Shown: positions 51,603-62,113, numbered from the stretch's first letter. The stretch is 64,000 nt of DNA from JAAXPZ01 sp965215705 (GCA_965215705.1 CBDCEE010000008.1:392415-456414), one strand, 5' to 3'. The notes: a model not told the origin generated them from the letters alone. Numbers and translations are program-made.

Positions 51603-52400
51603 CTACTTTTTACTCTTTTTTGGTTCAAATTCATAAAGATCTGATCCATTCATTTCTTCCTCCTTTTTCTCTTTTAATCTGTAAGAATCTCCAAGTATAT
51701 TTATCACATGAGAATGGTGCAATAATCTATCTAAAATAGCTGTAGTAACTACCTTGTCATTTGCAAAGATACTACTCCATTGTGAGAAGACTAAATTAGA
51801 GGTAACAATGGTTGAGCCACGTTCATATCTGCGAGAGATAACTTGAAAGAAATGATGTGCGTCTTCTTTGCTCATAGGAAAGTAACCTATCTCATCAATG
51901 ACAAGTAATGCAGGAGACATCACAGCCTGTCGTAAAAAAGCATCATAACGCTTCTCTTTCTTTGCTTGACTCATTTGAAGTATGAGATCAGAAGCTGTAA
52001 TAAAGCGTGCTTTGACACGTTTCTGTACAGCTTGATATGCTAGTGCAATAGCAAGATGCGTTTTACCCACACCAGACTGACCCAGTAGAATGATGTTCTC
52101 TTTTCTTCTGACAAACTCCATAGTCGATAATTCTTCTATCTGTCTTCTGTTTACGCCTACTGTAAAATCAAAGTCAAATTGTTCTAATGTTTTAATTGTG
52201 GGAAACCCAGCCATCTTGGTAAGTGTTGCTCTAGAGCGTTCGGCTTTAGAGTCAGATTCACTTTTAAGTACCTCATACAGATATTCACTATATTTCCAGC
52301 TCTCTTTGGCTGCACGGTTACTCAGCTCATGATGTGTTTTACAAAGAGAATTAAGTTTAAGTTCTTTACACAAAGCTTCTATCTGCTCATTTATTGCCAT
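51603..52400 (-). CDS. istB: IS21-family helper ATPase IstB
   Basis: A 265-aa DnaA/DnaC-like AAA+ ATPase that assists IstA in target selection. Walker A is LLGQSGVGKTHLAIAL, Walker B ALLVIDEIGYFPMS, sensor I IVTSNLVFSQW. The start overlaps the end of istA by 10 bases (translational coupling). The protein is identical to that of copy 2. Confidence 0.95.
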   Translation of the reverse strand: MAINEQIEALCKELKLNSLCKTHHELSNRAAKESWKYSEYLYEVLKSESDSKAERSRATLTKMAGFPTIKTLEQFDFDFTVGVNRRQIEELSTMEFVRRKENIILLGQSGVGKTHLAIALAYQAVQKRVKARFITASDLILQMSQAKKEKRYDAFLRQAVMSPALLVIDEIGYFPMSKEDAHHFFQVISRRYERGSTIVTSNLVFSQWSSIFANDKVVTTAILDRLLHHSHVINILGDSYRLKEKKEEEMNGSDLYEFEPKKSKK

Positions 52401-53497
52401 GATGCCCCTCCTGTAATAAGACTATACGTTAGTAAATATGCGATGGCAGCAGGAATGAACTCGTCATAACTTTGTAAATCACGTTGAGGGATATGTATAC
52501 GGGGTTTAGGTTTGACTATAGGCTCTTGTGTTATACTTTTAGACGTTGCTTTTAATGGGTGGATACCGTTATATGGCTTCGGCACAGGCAGCAGCTGTAA
52601 CTGCTCCTGTGCAAGTAAATCAAATGGTTTTTGTAGTAAAGTCTGATGTATTCTCGCATTGGCAGTATAGTCTAACCAATCCATCACTTCAGCGTTTGCG
52701 TTCTCTTTATTCATCGTGTATCCCATCATGGACAATCGTACTTTAAAAGTGTTATGAAAGCTGTATCTCAGATAATGGTTAAATCGTTCTACTTTACCTT
52801 TGGTTTGTGGTCTGTAGGGTTTACACACTTTAAGTTCCATACCGCAGTGTTTGGCAAAGTCACGGAATTGTTCATTGAATTTGTGTTTGCCTCTGCCATA
52901 GACATTACGTTTGAGAATAACAGTCTTCATATTGTCATAGAGACCTTCTTGTGGAACACCACCAAAGTAGGAGAAGGCATTCATATGACAATTGATGAGC
53001 GTATCTACTTTCTCATCTGTAACATACTCCACATACGATGCTCTTGAGTATCCCATCGTAGCCACAAAGGCAGATAGCCCATCTTTAGGAAACTCTATCC
53101 AATCGACTTGCATCTGCTTACCTTTGGCTGTTTCAAAGTTTACTAAAGGCTCTTCATCTTCAACTTTACGTCTAAGTTCATGCCTTTGCATATTCTCTTG
53201 CATCCAACGAAGGGAACCACTATACCCCATCTTTTGGATTTCTTTATAGATAGAGCTTGAGGGAATATGTACATCTAACTTATGTGCCTCCTCTAGCATT
53301 CTTGCAATATGAGGAAGATACGCATCTACTGTGGTACTGGTAGCTTCTCTTTTTATGGCAGGAATGTGACCTTCTGGTAATTTGGCGTACTTTGAAACAG
53401 TATCTCGACTCAGCCCAAGTTTACGTGCAATAGCACTCTTACTTAAGCCCTCTTTTATCATCTTGTGGATCATTTTTACTTCACCTTTTTTAAGCAT
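52391..53497 (-). CDS. istA: IS21-family transposase IstA
   Basis: A 368-aa DDE transposase. N-terminal helix-turn-helix KMIKEGLSKSAIARKLGLSRDTVSKY; catalytic residues Asp in QVDWIEFP, Asp in EGLYDNMKTVIL and Glu in TKGKVERFNHYLR. ATG 53497 has AAGGAG at good spacing; the frame extends to 53518 but without a ribosome site. Confidence 0.95.
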   Translation of the reverse strand: MLKKGEVKMIHKMIKEGLSKSAIARKLGLSRDTVSKYAKLPEGHIPAIKREATSTTVDAYLPHIARMLEEAHKLDVHIPSSSIYKEIQKMGYSGSLRWMQENMQRHELRRKVEDEEPLVNFETAKGKQMQVDWIEFPKDGLSAFVATMGYSRASYVEYVTDEKVDTLINCHMNAFSYFGGVPQEGLYDNMKTVILKRNVYGRGKHKFNEQFRDFAKHCGMELKVCKPYRPQTKGKVERFNHYLRYSFHNTFKVRLSMMGYTMNKENANAEVMDWLDYTANARIHQTLLQKPFDLLAQEQLQLLPVPKPYNGIHPLKATSKSITQEPIVKPKPRIHIPQRDLQSYDEFIPAAIAYLLTYSLITGGASWQ

Positions 53498-55454
53498 AAA
53501 TCTCCTTCTAAAATACATTAGAAAAAGACTCTAACAGATTTACTCTGTTCCTTTGGCTTTTTGGTTGTAAAAACTACTCTTTTAGCAGTCTTTTATACTG
53601 CCTATTTTAGCACCGCGGGTGACAGCTAGACCTTGTGACCATTGCACGTTCACGTCAGCACATAGAGAAGTATTACAACATCGAAGAGATAGGTAAGTTT
53701 CCTCAGCGTAAAACACCATTGAATATCAAAGCAGACATAGACCTTAAAGGGCAGTTTCCTGCACTGCTAGAGATAAACAGAAGCATACGCAAGCTCAACC
53801 TTAGTGCATACTCTCCTTTGAAGTATGTAAAGTCAGACAGACAAGAGGAGTACAATAAGAAGTACGATATCTCACTCAAAGGTGGCTCAACCTTTAGGCA
53901 AACAGACAGAGAGCAGAGTCTTATCCACCTTATGAGAGTAAACCTCTTTAAGCGTATGGAGAGTTCTATCAACTCTTTCTCTTTAACCTTGAGAAAGCTT
54001 TTAGGGAAAATTGACACTATTCTTAACCTCATAGAAAATCACAATTCTGAGTATGTGAGTGACCTTAGCATCTTAGATGTGGACATAGAGTCAGATGAGT
54101 TCTCTGCTTCTTTAGTGGGTGGTAAGGTTAAAGTACTTTTACAAGATGTAGATGTCATTCGTTGGCAGCAAGACTTAGAAGAAGACAGAGACAGACTGCA
54201 AGAACTCCTTGATGCTTCTGTGGTAGTAGACCATGAGCGTGATGCCAAACTAGAAAGACTCAAGTTTGAAGTAGCCCACAAGGTAGAAAATCCAGTCAAT
54301 GGTGACAACAAAAAAGTTATCATCTTCACTGCTTTTGCAGATACAGCTGAGTACCTCTATAAAAATATCGCTACTTGGGCAGAAGAGAAGTATGGATTGC
54401 ACTCTGCTTTGGTGCGTGGTTCAGGACAAAATGCCACCACTATGGCAGGCGTAAGAGTAGGAGACATGAACAACATCCTCATTAACTTCTCTCCTATCTC
54501 AAAAGAGCGTGGCAAGATAGACGATGGTGCAAGCCAAGAGATAGACATACTCATCGCTACAGACTGTATCTCAGAGGGGCAGAACTTACAAGACTGTGAC
54601 TACCTCATAAACTATGACATTCACTGGAACCCTGTACGTATCATACAGCGTTTTGGACGTATAGACAGACTTGGCTCTACCAATGACTCTGTGCAGCTTG
54701 TAAACTTCTGGCCGAACATGGAGCTAGATGAGTACATCAACCTTGAAGCTAGAGTCAGTGGACGTATGGTACTGCTTGATGTCTCTGCTACAGGAGAAGA
54801 AAATATCATCGACTATGATGAAAAGAAAAAGATGAATGACTTGGAGTACAGACGTAAACAACTCAAGCAACTCCAAGAGAATGTGGTAGATGTAGAAGAT
54901 CTTTCAGGAGGCATCTCCATCACAGACCTTACACTCAACGACTTCAAGATGGACTTAATGGCATACATCAAAGAGCATGAACTTGACTTGGAGACTGCTC
55001 CTACAGGGTTATGTGCTGTTGTCCCTAGAAAAGATGCTTACCTAAAAGAGACCATAGGTGCAGGGGTTATCTTTTGTCTAAAACTACTCAATGACAAGAT
55101 GCACACTGCCAACTATGCACTAGACCCATACTACTTAGTCTTTGTGACACCAGAAGGAGAAGTACAGTATGCCTACACCCAAGCTAAGAAGATACTAGAC
55201 ATCTACAAGAAGCTTTGTAAAGGTGAGAAGTCTGCCATAGAAGATGCCGTAGCACTCTTTCATGCTCGGACTAAACATGGTAAAGAGATGCAGGAGTATC
55301 AAGCTCTTTTCTCTACAGCTGTGCAGAGTATCATCGGTAAAAAAGAGGAGAGTGGTGTAGCCAGTCTCTTTGAGCGAGGTGGCACGGTACTGACTGCCGA
55401 TACCTTTAAAGGCATGGAAGATTTTGAGATTATCTCTTATTTGGTGGTACTTTA

Positions 55455-56212
55455 GTGCAAGACACTTCTAGTTCTTTTGAAATCTTTTTGCAGAGTCTAG
55501 GCATACCAGAGTTATGCCAGCTCAATCAAAATCTTTTTAAAAACAGTTTCATGAACTAGCCAAACTTAACAGAGCAAGCAAAGAGCAGTTTAGTAAAGAG
55601 GTAGCCTCTATAGTCTGGACGCACACACTCAAAAAATCTACCATGAACATACCACCACTTGTGACAGAGTTTTTGGAGTACATAGAGGTAGCCTACATTT
55701 ATGTATCACTAGAGAGTAAAGCACACTTCAGGAAGATAGCAGAGGTCATCCACCGCATCCCGTACCCTGTGGTACTCATGATGACATACGGCAACGAACT
55801 ATGCATCTCTACAGCACTCAAACGTATCAATCAAGCAGACACCTCCAAACTCACTATTGAGGAGTATCTCTACAGTGGGTGGATAGACCTTGACTCGCAA
55901 ACTACAGAACAAAAAGCATTCCTGGAGAGTATGCAGATAAAGCAACTCTCTTTTGAAAACTTTTATACATTCTACCAAGACATCAGCCTCCGTATCGTGG
56001 CTTTACAGGCTTCTGCACTGGGCGGATCCTTTTCTACAGAGCAAACACCGCAAAAGAAGCAGATTCTTGATAAAATAGAGCCATTACGGGAGCAAATAGT
56101 CTCTCTGAGGAGCAGGATCAAGAAAGAGTCTCAGTTCAATGCAAAGGTGCGGTTAAACATGCGAATAAAACAGCTAACCGAGCAGATAGACAAGTTAAAA
56201 AATAAGTTATAG
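55455..56212 (+). pseudogene. DUF4391-family gene with a one-base frameshift
   Basis: DUF4391 proteins accompany helicase/type III-Mod clusters; their role is unknown. From GTG 55455, overlapping the helicase stop by one base, the frame reads FLQSLGIPELCQLNQNLFKN and then fails. One A missing from the run at 55539-55543 (A5, expected A6) would give NLFKKQFHELAKLNRASKEQF and join the main frame, which runs IVWTHTLKKSTMNIPPLV to a coiled-coil end (IEPLREQIVSLRSRIKK). If the helix is translated from the internal ATG at 55646, only a truncated product results. Either decay or a base-call error. Confidence 0.75.
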
Positions 56213-56221
56213 GGCGAGTAT

Positions 56222-58096
56222 ATGGCAGAGATAGAAAAACTAGATGGCAAGAGTATGGACATAGTGGCTGACAACATAGAAAACTCAAAGAGATATTCCC
56301 TGAGGTATTTACAGAGGGGAAGGTGGACTTTGAGGCTTTGGAGGCTACGCTTGGGGAGTATGTAGAAGGCAAAGAAGAACGCTACAGTTTCAACTGGAAC
56401 GGCAAAGCAGCTGCCAGACGCATAGCTCAGACTCCTAGCACAGGTACGCTTCGTCCCGCACCTGAAGAGTCTAAAGATTGGGAGAGTACAGAGAACCTCT
56501 ACATAGAGGGTGATAACCTAGAAGTACTCAAACTCCTACAAAAGTCTTACCATAAGCAAGTCAAGATGATATACATAGACCCACCGTACAACACGGGCAA
56601 AGACTTTGTCTATAAAGACAACTTTAAAGACAACATCAAAAACTACATGGAGCAGACGGGGCAGGTAGACACAGAGGGCAACAAACTCTCTACCAACTCT
56701 GATGCTTCAGGGCGTTACCCACTCCAACTGGCTCAATATGATGTACCCACGGTTGAAGTTGGCGAGGAATTTATTGAAAGATGAAGGAGTCATCTATCTT
56801 TCCATTAACGACCAAGAAGTAGCAAATCTTCGAAAGATCTGTGATGAAATTTTTGGAGAGGATAATTTTTTGGGGGCAAATTACTTGGAAAGCTCGCGTT
56901 AAACCAGTAAATATTGGTGACCCAAAATTTAAACCTCAAAAAGAAATTGATTATGTTCTTGTGTATCAAAAGCAAGATTCTACCGGGTTTTTTCGTCCAT
57001 TATAGCTGCTACAGGGGGATTACGAAAATATCCCCATGAACTAGATGGTCGAAAATATAGATTAGCAACTATATTAAAATCAAATAGAGGCGTTAACTAT
57101 AGAGAAACTATGTCATTTACTCTGGAGCCAAGTGGATATGCTCCACCAAAAGGCCAAAGGTGGCAGGCAGGATATGATGAAATTCATAGACTTTACAATC
57201 AAGGCTATTTAGAATTTAATGATAAAAATATTCCATTTAAAAGGTACTTTGAGGATGAAGAAGATGCCGAGCATGCCCCTTTCTACTGTTTTATGGACAA
57301 GGAGTGGTCTTCCACTTCAGAGTCAGGCAAACATGAGCTAAATGAACTACTGGGCTCTAATCATGACTTCGACACAGTAAAGCCCACTAGGCTTATTTCT
57401 ACTTTACTTATGGCTTCGACAGAAGAAGATTCACTTATCCTAGATTTCTTTTCGGGTTCTGCCACGACGGCTCATGCAATTTTGAAACTTAACGCAACAG
57501 ATAATGGAAATAGAAAATATATTTTAGTACAACTTCCCGAAGTAACAAATATAGAAAGAGAAGCTTACAATGCGGGATATACAAACATCTGTGAGATAGG
57601 TAAAGAGCGCATCCGAAGAGCAGGAGAGAAGATAAAAGAGGAGAATGCAGACAAAGAGGGCATAGAAAACCTCGACATCGGCTTCAAAGTCTTCAAGCTA
57701 GACAGCTCCAACATCAAAGCATGGGATCCTGAGAGTGACGACCTAGAACAAAACCTATGGGACAGCGTAGAGAACATCAAGTCCGATAGAACATCCGAAG
57801 ACCTCATGTACGAGATACTCCTCAAATATGGACTAGACCTTACGCTACCTATAGAAGAGCTAGAACTCGCAGGTAAAAAAGTCTATGTAGTAGGCTTAGG
57901 CTCCCTTGTCATCTGTCTTGATGAAGAGATTAGGCTTGACACTGTAGAAGAGATAGCAAAACTCAAAGAGAAGTATGATGCTGATGATCTAATGAGGGTT
58001 GTATTTAGGGACAATGGCTTTAAAGATGCGGAAGTTAAGACTAATGCCATTCAGATATTGAAGCAGAGTGGGATTGATGATGTTAAGAGTTTATAG
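56222..58096 (+). pseudogene. mod: Type III-like DNA methyltransferase (Mod) with four frameshifts
   Basis: N6-adenine methyltransferase of the beta class. NLYIEGDNLEVLKLLQKSY and YIDPPYNTGKD (catalytic DPPY) are followed by GVIYLSINDQEV, EDAEHAPFYCF and the SAM-site segment ILDFFSGSATTAHAIL. Four indels, each in a short homopolymer, break the frame: one A missing at 56280-56283, one extra C at 56718-56720, one extra G at 56872-56876, and one T missing at 56988-56993. The net shift is zero and the restored protein is about 625 aa. The largest intact piece, 57110-58096, has the SAM motif but not DPPY, so no active enzyme is expected as read. Confidence 0.85.
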
Positions 58097-58111
58097 GAAG
58101 GGTGTGAAGTT

Positions 58112-60748
58112 ATGAGTATATTTATAGGATCAGAGTGGAATAAATGGGACTTACATGTCCATACTCCTAGTGCCAAACTAAATGATCAATACCGTCTCGA
58201 AGATGGAGATGTGTGGCAAGTGTTTTATGATAAAATCCATAATTCCAATGTCTCGGCATTCGGCTTAACTGATTACTTCTCTGTAGATAACTATTTTAGA
58301 TTTGTTGGGGGTTATTACGATAAATATCCTAAATCGGATAAGGTCTTTTTCCCAAATGTTGAATTTAGGCTTGATTCTAAAAATAGCAATAATGAGCACA
58401 TTCAAGTACATGTAATTTTTTCTAACAAGCAGTCCACTCTTGATAAGATAAATCCTTTTTTAACAAGGCTGCCTCTTTTGTCAACTGATGATGTAGATTG
58501 CACCAATAAATATTGTACTGATTCTGATTTGTTATCGATTGACTATGAAAAGGCAATGATACAAATTGATATCTTGATTGAAAAGATTGAAGCAGACTTT
58601 ACTCCTGAAGAGTATTTAATTATTGGTGTTGCCAATGGCTACGGTTCTTTACGCCCAGGAAGAAATGACGGACGCGGAGGAGAATATGCAAAAGAACTTG
58701 ATAAAAAATGTCATTTGTTTTTTGGAACCTCAAATAATACAAATTTTTATTTGAACAAAGAATACGGACGTTCAGAGCTTGGTTTGCCACCCAAAGCTAT
58801 TTTGTCTGGCTCTGATTCACATTCTTTTGATGATTTGGAAAATAAACTTGGAAAAAGATTCAATGAGACAGAGTCTGAAATTGTTTGGATTAAATCAGAA
58901 TTGACATTTGAGGGATTAAGGCAAATTGTATATGAGCCAGAATATCGTCTGAGTTTATCAGGCAGTATGCCACAGCCACCATTGCACAAGCTGGATAGCG
59001 TGGTATTAAATTTTGATGATTCGGTCAGTTGGGATGGTGACAAGTTTTGTTTTTCAGGATCAAGTAACCCAATATATTTTAGCCCATACTTAACATGTAT
59101 TATTGGGGGTAGAGGAAGTGGTAAAAGCACATTACTGAACTTGATAGCAGAAAAAATAGGTATAGAAAATGGAAATTTTTTCTCAAAATTGAATATTCAA
59201 AATCCATCGCAGTATATCAATTTCAATCCAGACGTTGTAGAAAATATTGAATTCTTGGCTCAGAATACTATTGAGAAATTTGCTACCAATTCACACTCTT
59301 TTACAAATGCTATCTATAAAAGATTAGATAAAAAATCAGGTGGCAGATTGTTAAATATAGAAAATGATATTGCAAGTAGCTTGAATATATTTGATGCTCA
59401 AGTAGAACTAAGGCAACAAAGACTTGAATGGCATACCAATTTACTAGAGTTGAAGAACGAACTAAGAATCAAACATAATCTAGTAAAAACATTTACTGAT
59501 GAGGAATACCTGAAGGTCAAAAAGGAACTTGATGAACTTCAAAGGAAAAAGATAGCCATAGAGTCTTCAAGAAATAGGTATAAAGTATTGTTTGATGAGC
59601 TCAAAACTATTGCTGAGCAATATCACGTAGTTGATCCACCAATAAATAATTATGACAGTTACTATAATGAAATGAGTTTGGACTTAAAAGCAGTATTTGA
59701 AAAGTATACAACAAAAGATTATTCAGAAGATAAAGAATCATTAAAAAGTTTGGGTGAGCAAATTGAGGCAAAAAATAAGACTATAGAAGTGTATCTCAAG
59801 GAAAAAGGCTTAAGTGATGAGAATATTCAAGATGCTCAATTAGCAGGCAATGATATTCCATTGATTAGAGAGAATATTCAGACTATTCTCAATGACATTG
59901 TAGAGATAAAAAGAAGAATAGGTAGTTTTAATACTACTGATATTGACAATAAAATACAAAATTTTAAAGAAACCATTAATGATGAATTAGAAAGAATCAA
60001 TGCCACTTTTACAGAGATAGCCGAAGAAAATCCTTCTGAGATAAAACTTATTACAGTTAAATATGAATTAGATCAAGATATATTTGAAAATGTTTTTGAA
60101 GAGCTTGAAAATAAGTTAGGTATCCGAAGTAGAATAAGTTCATTTAGAAAAGCATTTATGGATTACTTGAGAGAAGTTGATTTTGATGATGTATTGAGGA
60201 TAGGCAAGGGAGATGAGTTTGTTGCAAAAATTGATAATAGATCGACCCATGCATATGGGGCAATACAAGAAATCTTTACAATTGATGCAAACTTTTATAT
60301 TTATAAGTTGTTAATTGAAAAAGAAAAAAGAAACATTAGTGATAATAAAATTTTAAAGGTTTATTATGACGGAAGATCAATGGAAAATTCTTCATTTGGT
60401 CAAAAGTGTACGGCCGTAATTGTAGTACTGTTGTCACTTGGAAATAATCCTATCATTATAGATGAACCAGAAGCACATTTGGATAGCTCTTTGATTGCTA
60501 ATTATCTCGTAGAGCTCATTAAAAAACAAAAATCAAAAAGACAAATAATTTTTGCCACACATAATGCAAATTTTGTACTTAATGCTGATTCAGAACTTGT
60601 AATTAAACTTGAAAATATGGATGGTTTAACTCAGGTTAAATACTTAACAATCGAAGATGTAGGTAATCGTGATAATTTGCTAAAGCTTGAAGGTGGAAAA
60701 GAAGCATTTAGAAAACGTGAGCGAAAATATAATTTGGTTGGACAGTAG
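58112..60748 (+). CDS. TrlF-type PHP-domain AAA/SMC-like ATPase, candidate anti-phage effector
   Basis: An 878-aa protein. The N-terminal PHP-type phosphoesterase/nuclease domain has WDLHVHTP, FGLTDYFS and LSGSDSHSFDD with metal-binding His and Asp. A split ABC/SMC-type ATPase follows: Walker A IGGRGSGKSTLLNL (~residue 332), a long coiled coil (~residues 420-670), then SFGQKC (signature region), PIIIDEPEAHLD (Walker B) and FATHNANF (switch His). This matches the TrlF family, found in defence islands. Intact, AT-rich, 15 bases after mod and 11 before the nuclease gene, with which it is probably a unit. Confidence 0.85.
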   Translation: MSIFIGSEWNKWDLHVHTPSAKLNDQYRLEDGDVWQVFYDKIHNSNVSAFGLTDYFSVDNYFRFVGGYYDKYPKSDKVFFPNVEFRLDSKNSNNEHIQVHVIFSNKQSTLDKINPFLTRLPLLSTDDVDCTNKYCTDSDLLSIDYEKAMIQIDILIEKIEADFTPEEYLIIGVANGYGSLRPGRNDGRGGEYAKELDKKCHLFFGTSNNTNFYLNKEYGRSELGLPPKAILSGSDSHSFDDLENKLGKRFNETESEIVWIKSELTFEGLRQIVYEPEYRLSLSGSMPQPPLHKLDSVVLNFDDSVSWDGDKFCFSGSSNPIYFSPYLTCIIGGRGSGKSTLLNLIAEKIGIENGNFFSKLNIQNPSQYINFNPDVVENIEFLAQNTIEKFATNSHSFTNAIYKRLDKKSGGRLLNIENDIASSLNIFDAQVELRQQRLEWHTNLLELKNELRIKHNLVKTFTDEEYLKVKKELDELQRKKIAIESSRNRYKVLFDELKTIAEQYHVVDPPINNYDSYYNEMSLDLKAVFEKYTTKDYSEDKESLKSLGEQIEAKNKTIEVYLKEKGLSDENIQDAQLAGNDIPLIRENIQTILNDIVEIKRRIGSFNTTDIDNKIQNFKETINDELERINATFTEIAEENPSEIKLITVKYELDQDIFENVFEELENKLGIRSRISSFRKAFMDYLREVDFDDVLRIGKGDEFVAKIDNRSTHAYGAIQEIFTIDANFYIYKLLIEKEKRNISDNKILKVYYDGRSMENSSFGQKCTAVIVVLLSLGNNPIIIDEPEAHLDSSLIANYLVELIKKQKSKRQIIFATHNANFVLNADSELVIKLENMDGLTQVKYLTIEDVGNRDNLLKLEGGKEAFRKRERKYNLVGQ

Positions 60749-60759
60749 GGTGTGTAGAT

Positions 60760-61935
60760 ATGACTAAAGCACAAGCAAAGGGATATCTATATGAAGTATT
60801 TATTGCCCATTTACTTAAAAAAAATTCATTTTTACCTTGTGAAAAAAATAATAGAGTAAATAGAGATTATAAATGTGGTGTTGTGTCATTAGATGGAGAA
60901 ATTGAAGGAAGAGGAACTAGGCATCAAATTGATTTTACTGGAATCTATAGTAAGAATATCCCATTTGTTTATCCTATCCGTCTTTTAAGTGAGTGTAAAT
61001 ATTGGACTAAAAATTCAGGTGCTTTGTTTAAGTCCGTAAGTAAGTCTTTTATACGAGAATATATTGGAGTATATAAAGACCTTTCTGAAAATTATCATTC
61101 TCGTGATATTGACGATAAAGTAAGATTTTTAGATATACCAATAATATTTTCAGCAGGAGGATTTGATTCTGAGGCTGAAAAACTTGCATGGTCTCATGGA
61201 ATTAACTTGGTGTCTCATTCTGAGATTCCAATATTACGTGATGTATTGATTGGGATAAACTATCTCGTAAATAATGTACCCCCTGAGTACTATCATCGAA
61301 AAAACCTATTTCCTATTTTTAAAGAGATGGCTAAAAATTTAATTGAAGGCACTACAGAACAGAGTAGCGGAGAGGTTACTGTATTGCTTGGGCTTTTAAA
61401 TGAAAATATCTTAAATCGGAATAATCCAGAAGAACACGAAGAAATAGAGTTTTTTGGAGAAGAAGATGAAGAATTGAGAGTTCTTCATACTGTGAGAGAA
61501 GAATATATTGATAATTTTATTTTTAATCTCGATAATCTTAGGGTGTCTAGATTCCCAACCTTCTTATTCGGAACTACAGAATATGGCAAATTGATTAATT
61601 TAATTAGTTATGATGAGTTTCCTGATGAATTATTTTTAGAAAGCGATGAAGCAAATTGTAAAATATTTTATTATGAACATGAAGATAGAAATGAAGAAAG
61701 GTTGGCAGAAGACGATACTCTAAGAACATTCTTTATCCAGATGAACAATGACCCCCGCAATAGAGAATTTTATTTTCAGGGGAACAAAGCGATGATGGGT
61801 GAGGGCTTTGATGAACTACCTGAGGCAGATAGAATTACTGAGAAATTAAATTATATTAAAGAGTTATCAATTATAAAAGAAATTAATGGATTAACAAGAG
61901 TCATTAAATTAAAAGTAAATTTTAGAGGGAGATGA
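60760..61935 (+). CDS. Mrr-like restriction endonuclease domain protein
   Basis: A 391-aa protein. The N-terminal ~150 residues look like a PD-(D/E)XK domain: AKGYLYEVFIAHLLKKNSFLPC, then RHQIDFTGIYSKN (Asp) and PIRLLSECKYW (E-x-K), then a partner helix. The C-terminal part is acidic and unrecognised (EEIEFFGEEDEELRVLHT). It starts 11 bases after the TrlF-type gene and has the same base composition, suggesting a two-protein module of ATPase and nuclease. Mod-independent activity is possible, since the neighbouring Mod is broken. Confidence 0.72.
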   Translation: MTKAQAKGYLYEVFIAHLLKKNSFLPCEKNNRVNRDYKCGVVSLDGEIEGRGTRHQIDFTGIYSKNIPFVYPIRLLSECKYWTKNSGALFKSVSKSFIREYIGVYKDLSENYHSRDIDDKVRFLDIPIIFSAGGFDSEAEKLAWSHGINLVSHSEIPILRDVLIGINYLVNNVPPEYYHRKNLFPIFKEMAKNLIEGTTEQSSGEVTVLLGLLNENILNRNNPEEHEEIEFFGEEDEELRVLHTVREEYIDNFIFNLDNLRVSRFPTFLFGTTEYGKLINLISYDEFPDELFLESDEANCKIFYYEHEDRNEERLAEDDTLRTFFIQMNNDPRNREFYFQGNKAMMGEGFDELPEADRITEKLNYIKELSIIKEINGLTRVIKLKVNFRGR

Positions 61936-61975
61936 CTGTGAGATGTGGGCAAGAAAATATAGAAGGTCTACAGTA

Positions 61976-62104
61976 ATGAAAATACAATTTGATCCAAGTC
62001 AAGAACGCCAACAAAAAAATATAAGATTGATGATCGGTGTTCTGAAGAGAATTTTTATTATATCTGAAAGTTATTGTAAATATTTGAAAAAAGGTTATAT
62101 ATAA
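61976..62104 (+). pseudogene. Possible N-terminal remnant of a type III restriction (Res) subunit
   Basis: A 42-codon ORF begins MKIQFDPSQERQQKN, strongly recalling the first residues of Res subunits (M-K-x-Q-F-D-x-x-x-x-Y-Q). After about 18 residues the likeness ends, and a stop follows at 62102. It lies where Res would be expected downstream of Mod. Short match; alternatives are a chance similarity or a small real protein. Confidence 0.4.
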
Positions 62105-62113
62105 ATATGGTGT

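Larger units (their letters stand above)
51519..53624 (-). mobile_element. IS21-family insertion sequence, copy 1, complete, 2106 bp
   Basis: Ends TGTCAACCGCGG...TAAAATAGGCAG (from 51519) and, complemented, TGTCACCCGCGG...TAAAATAGGCAG (to 53624); about 27 bp with 3-4 mismatches. Target duplication GCTAG at 51514-51518 and 53625-53629. Carries istA and istB on the minus strand. A second copy starts at 62397 in the same orientation. Confidence 0.93.
50150..55455 (+). pseudogene. PLD-domain SF2/SNF2-type helicase, split by an IS21-family element
   Basis: First component of a restriction-like cluster. The N-terminal ~200 residues resemble a phospholipase-D-type nuclease domain (LLFGSPSFSDAS, HVNATKDIAISGSSDFTCSGLG). 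Helicase motifs follow: IIADSVGLGKTFEALAV (Walker A), IVIDESHNFRN (DESH), MLSATPVNN, and after the insertion KVIIFTAFADTAEYLY, LIATDCISEGQNLQDCDYLINYD and RIIQRFGRIDRLGS (motif VI). The IS21 copy lies at 51519-53624 with GCTAG duplicated. Removing it and one GCTAG restores a 1064-aa frame, so the disruption is recent. DUF4391 and Mod genes follow directly. Confidence 0.9.

Noticed and set aside
50150..56212. DISARM or BREX system
   Set aside because: No DrmA/DrmB (DUF1998), PglZ or BrxC-like proteins were found; the gene set fits a PLD-helicase/DUF4391/Mod layout instead.
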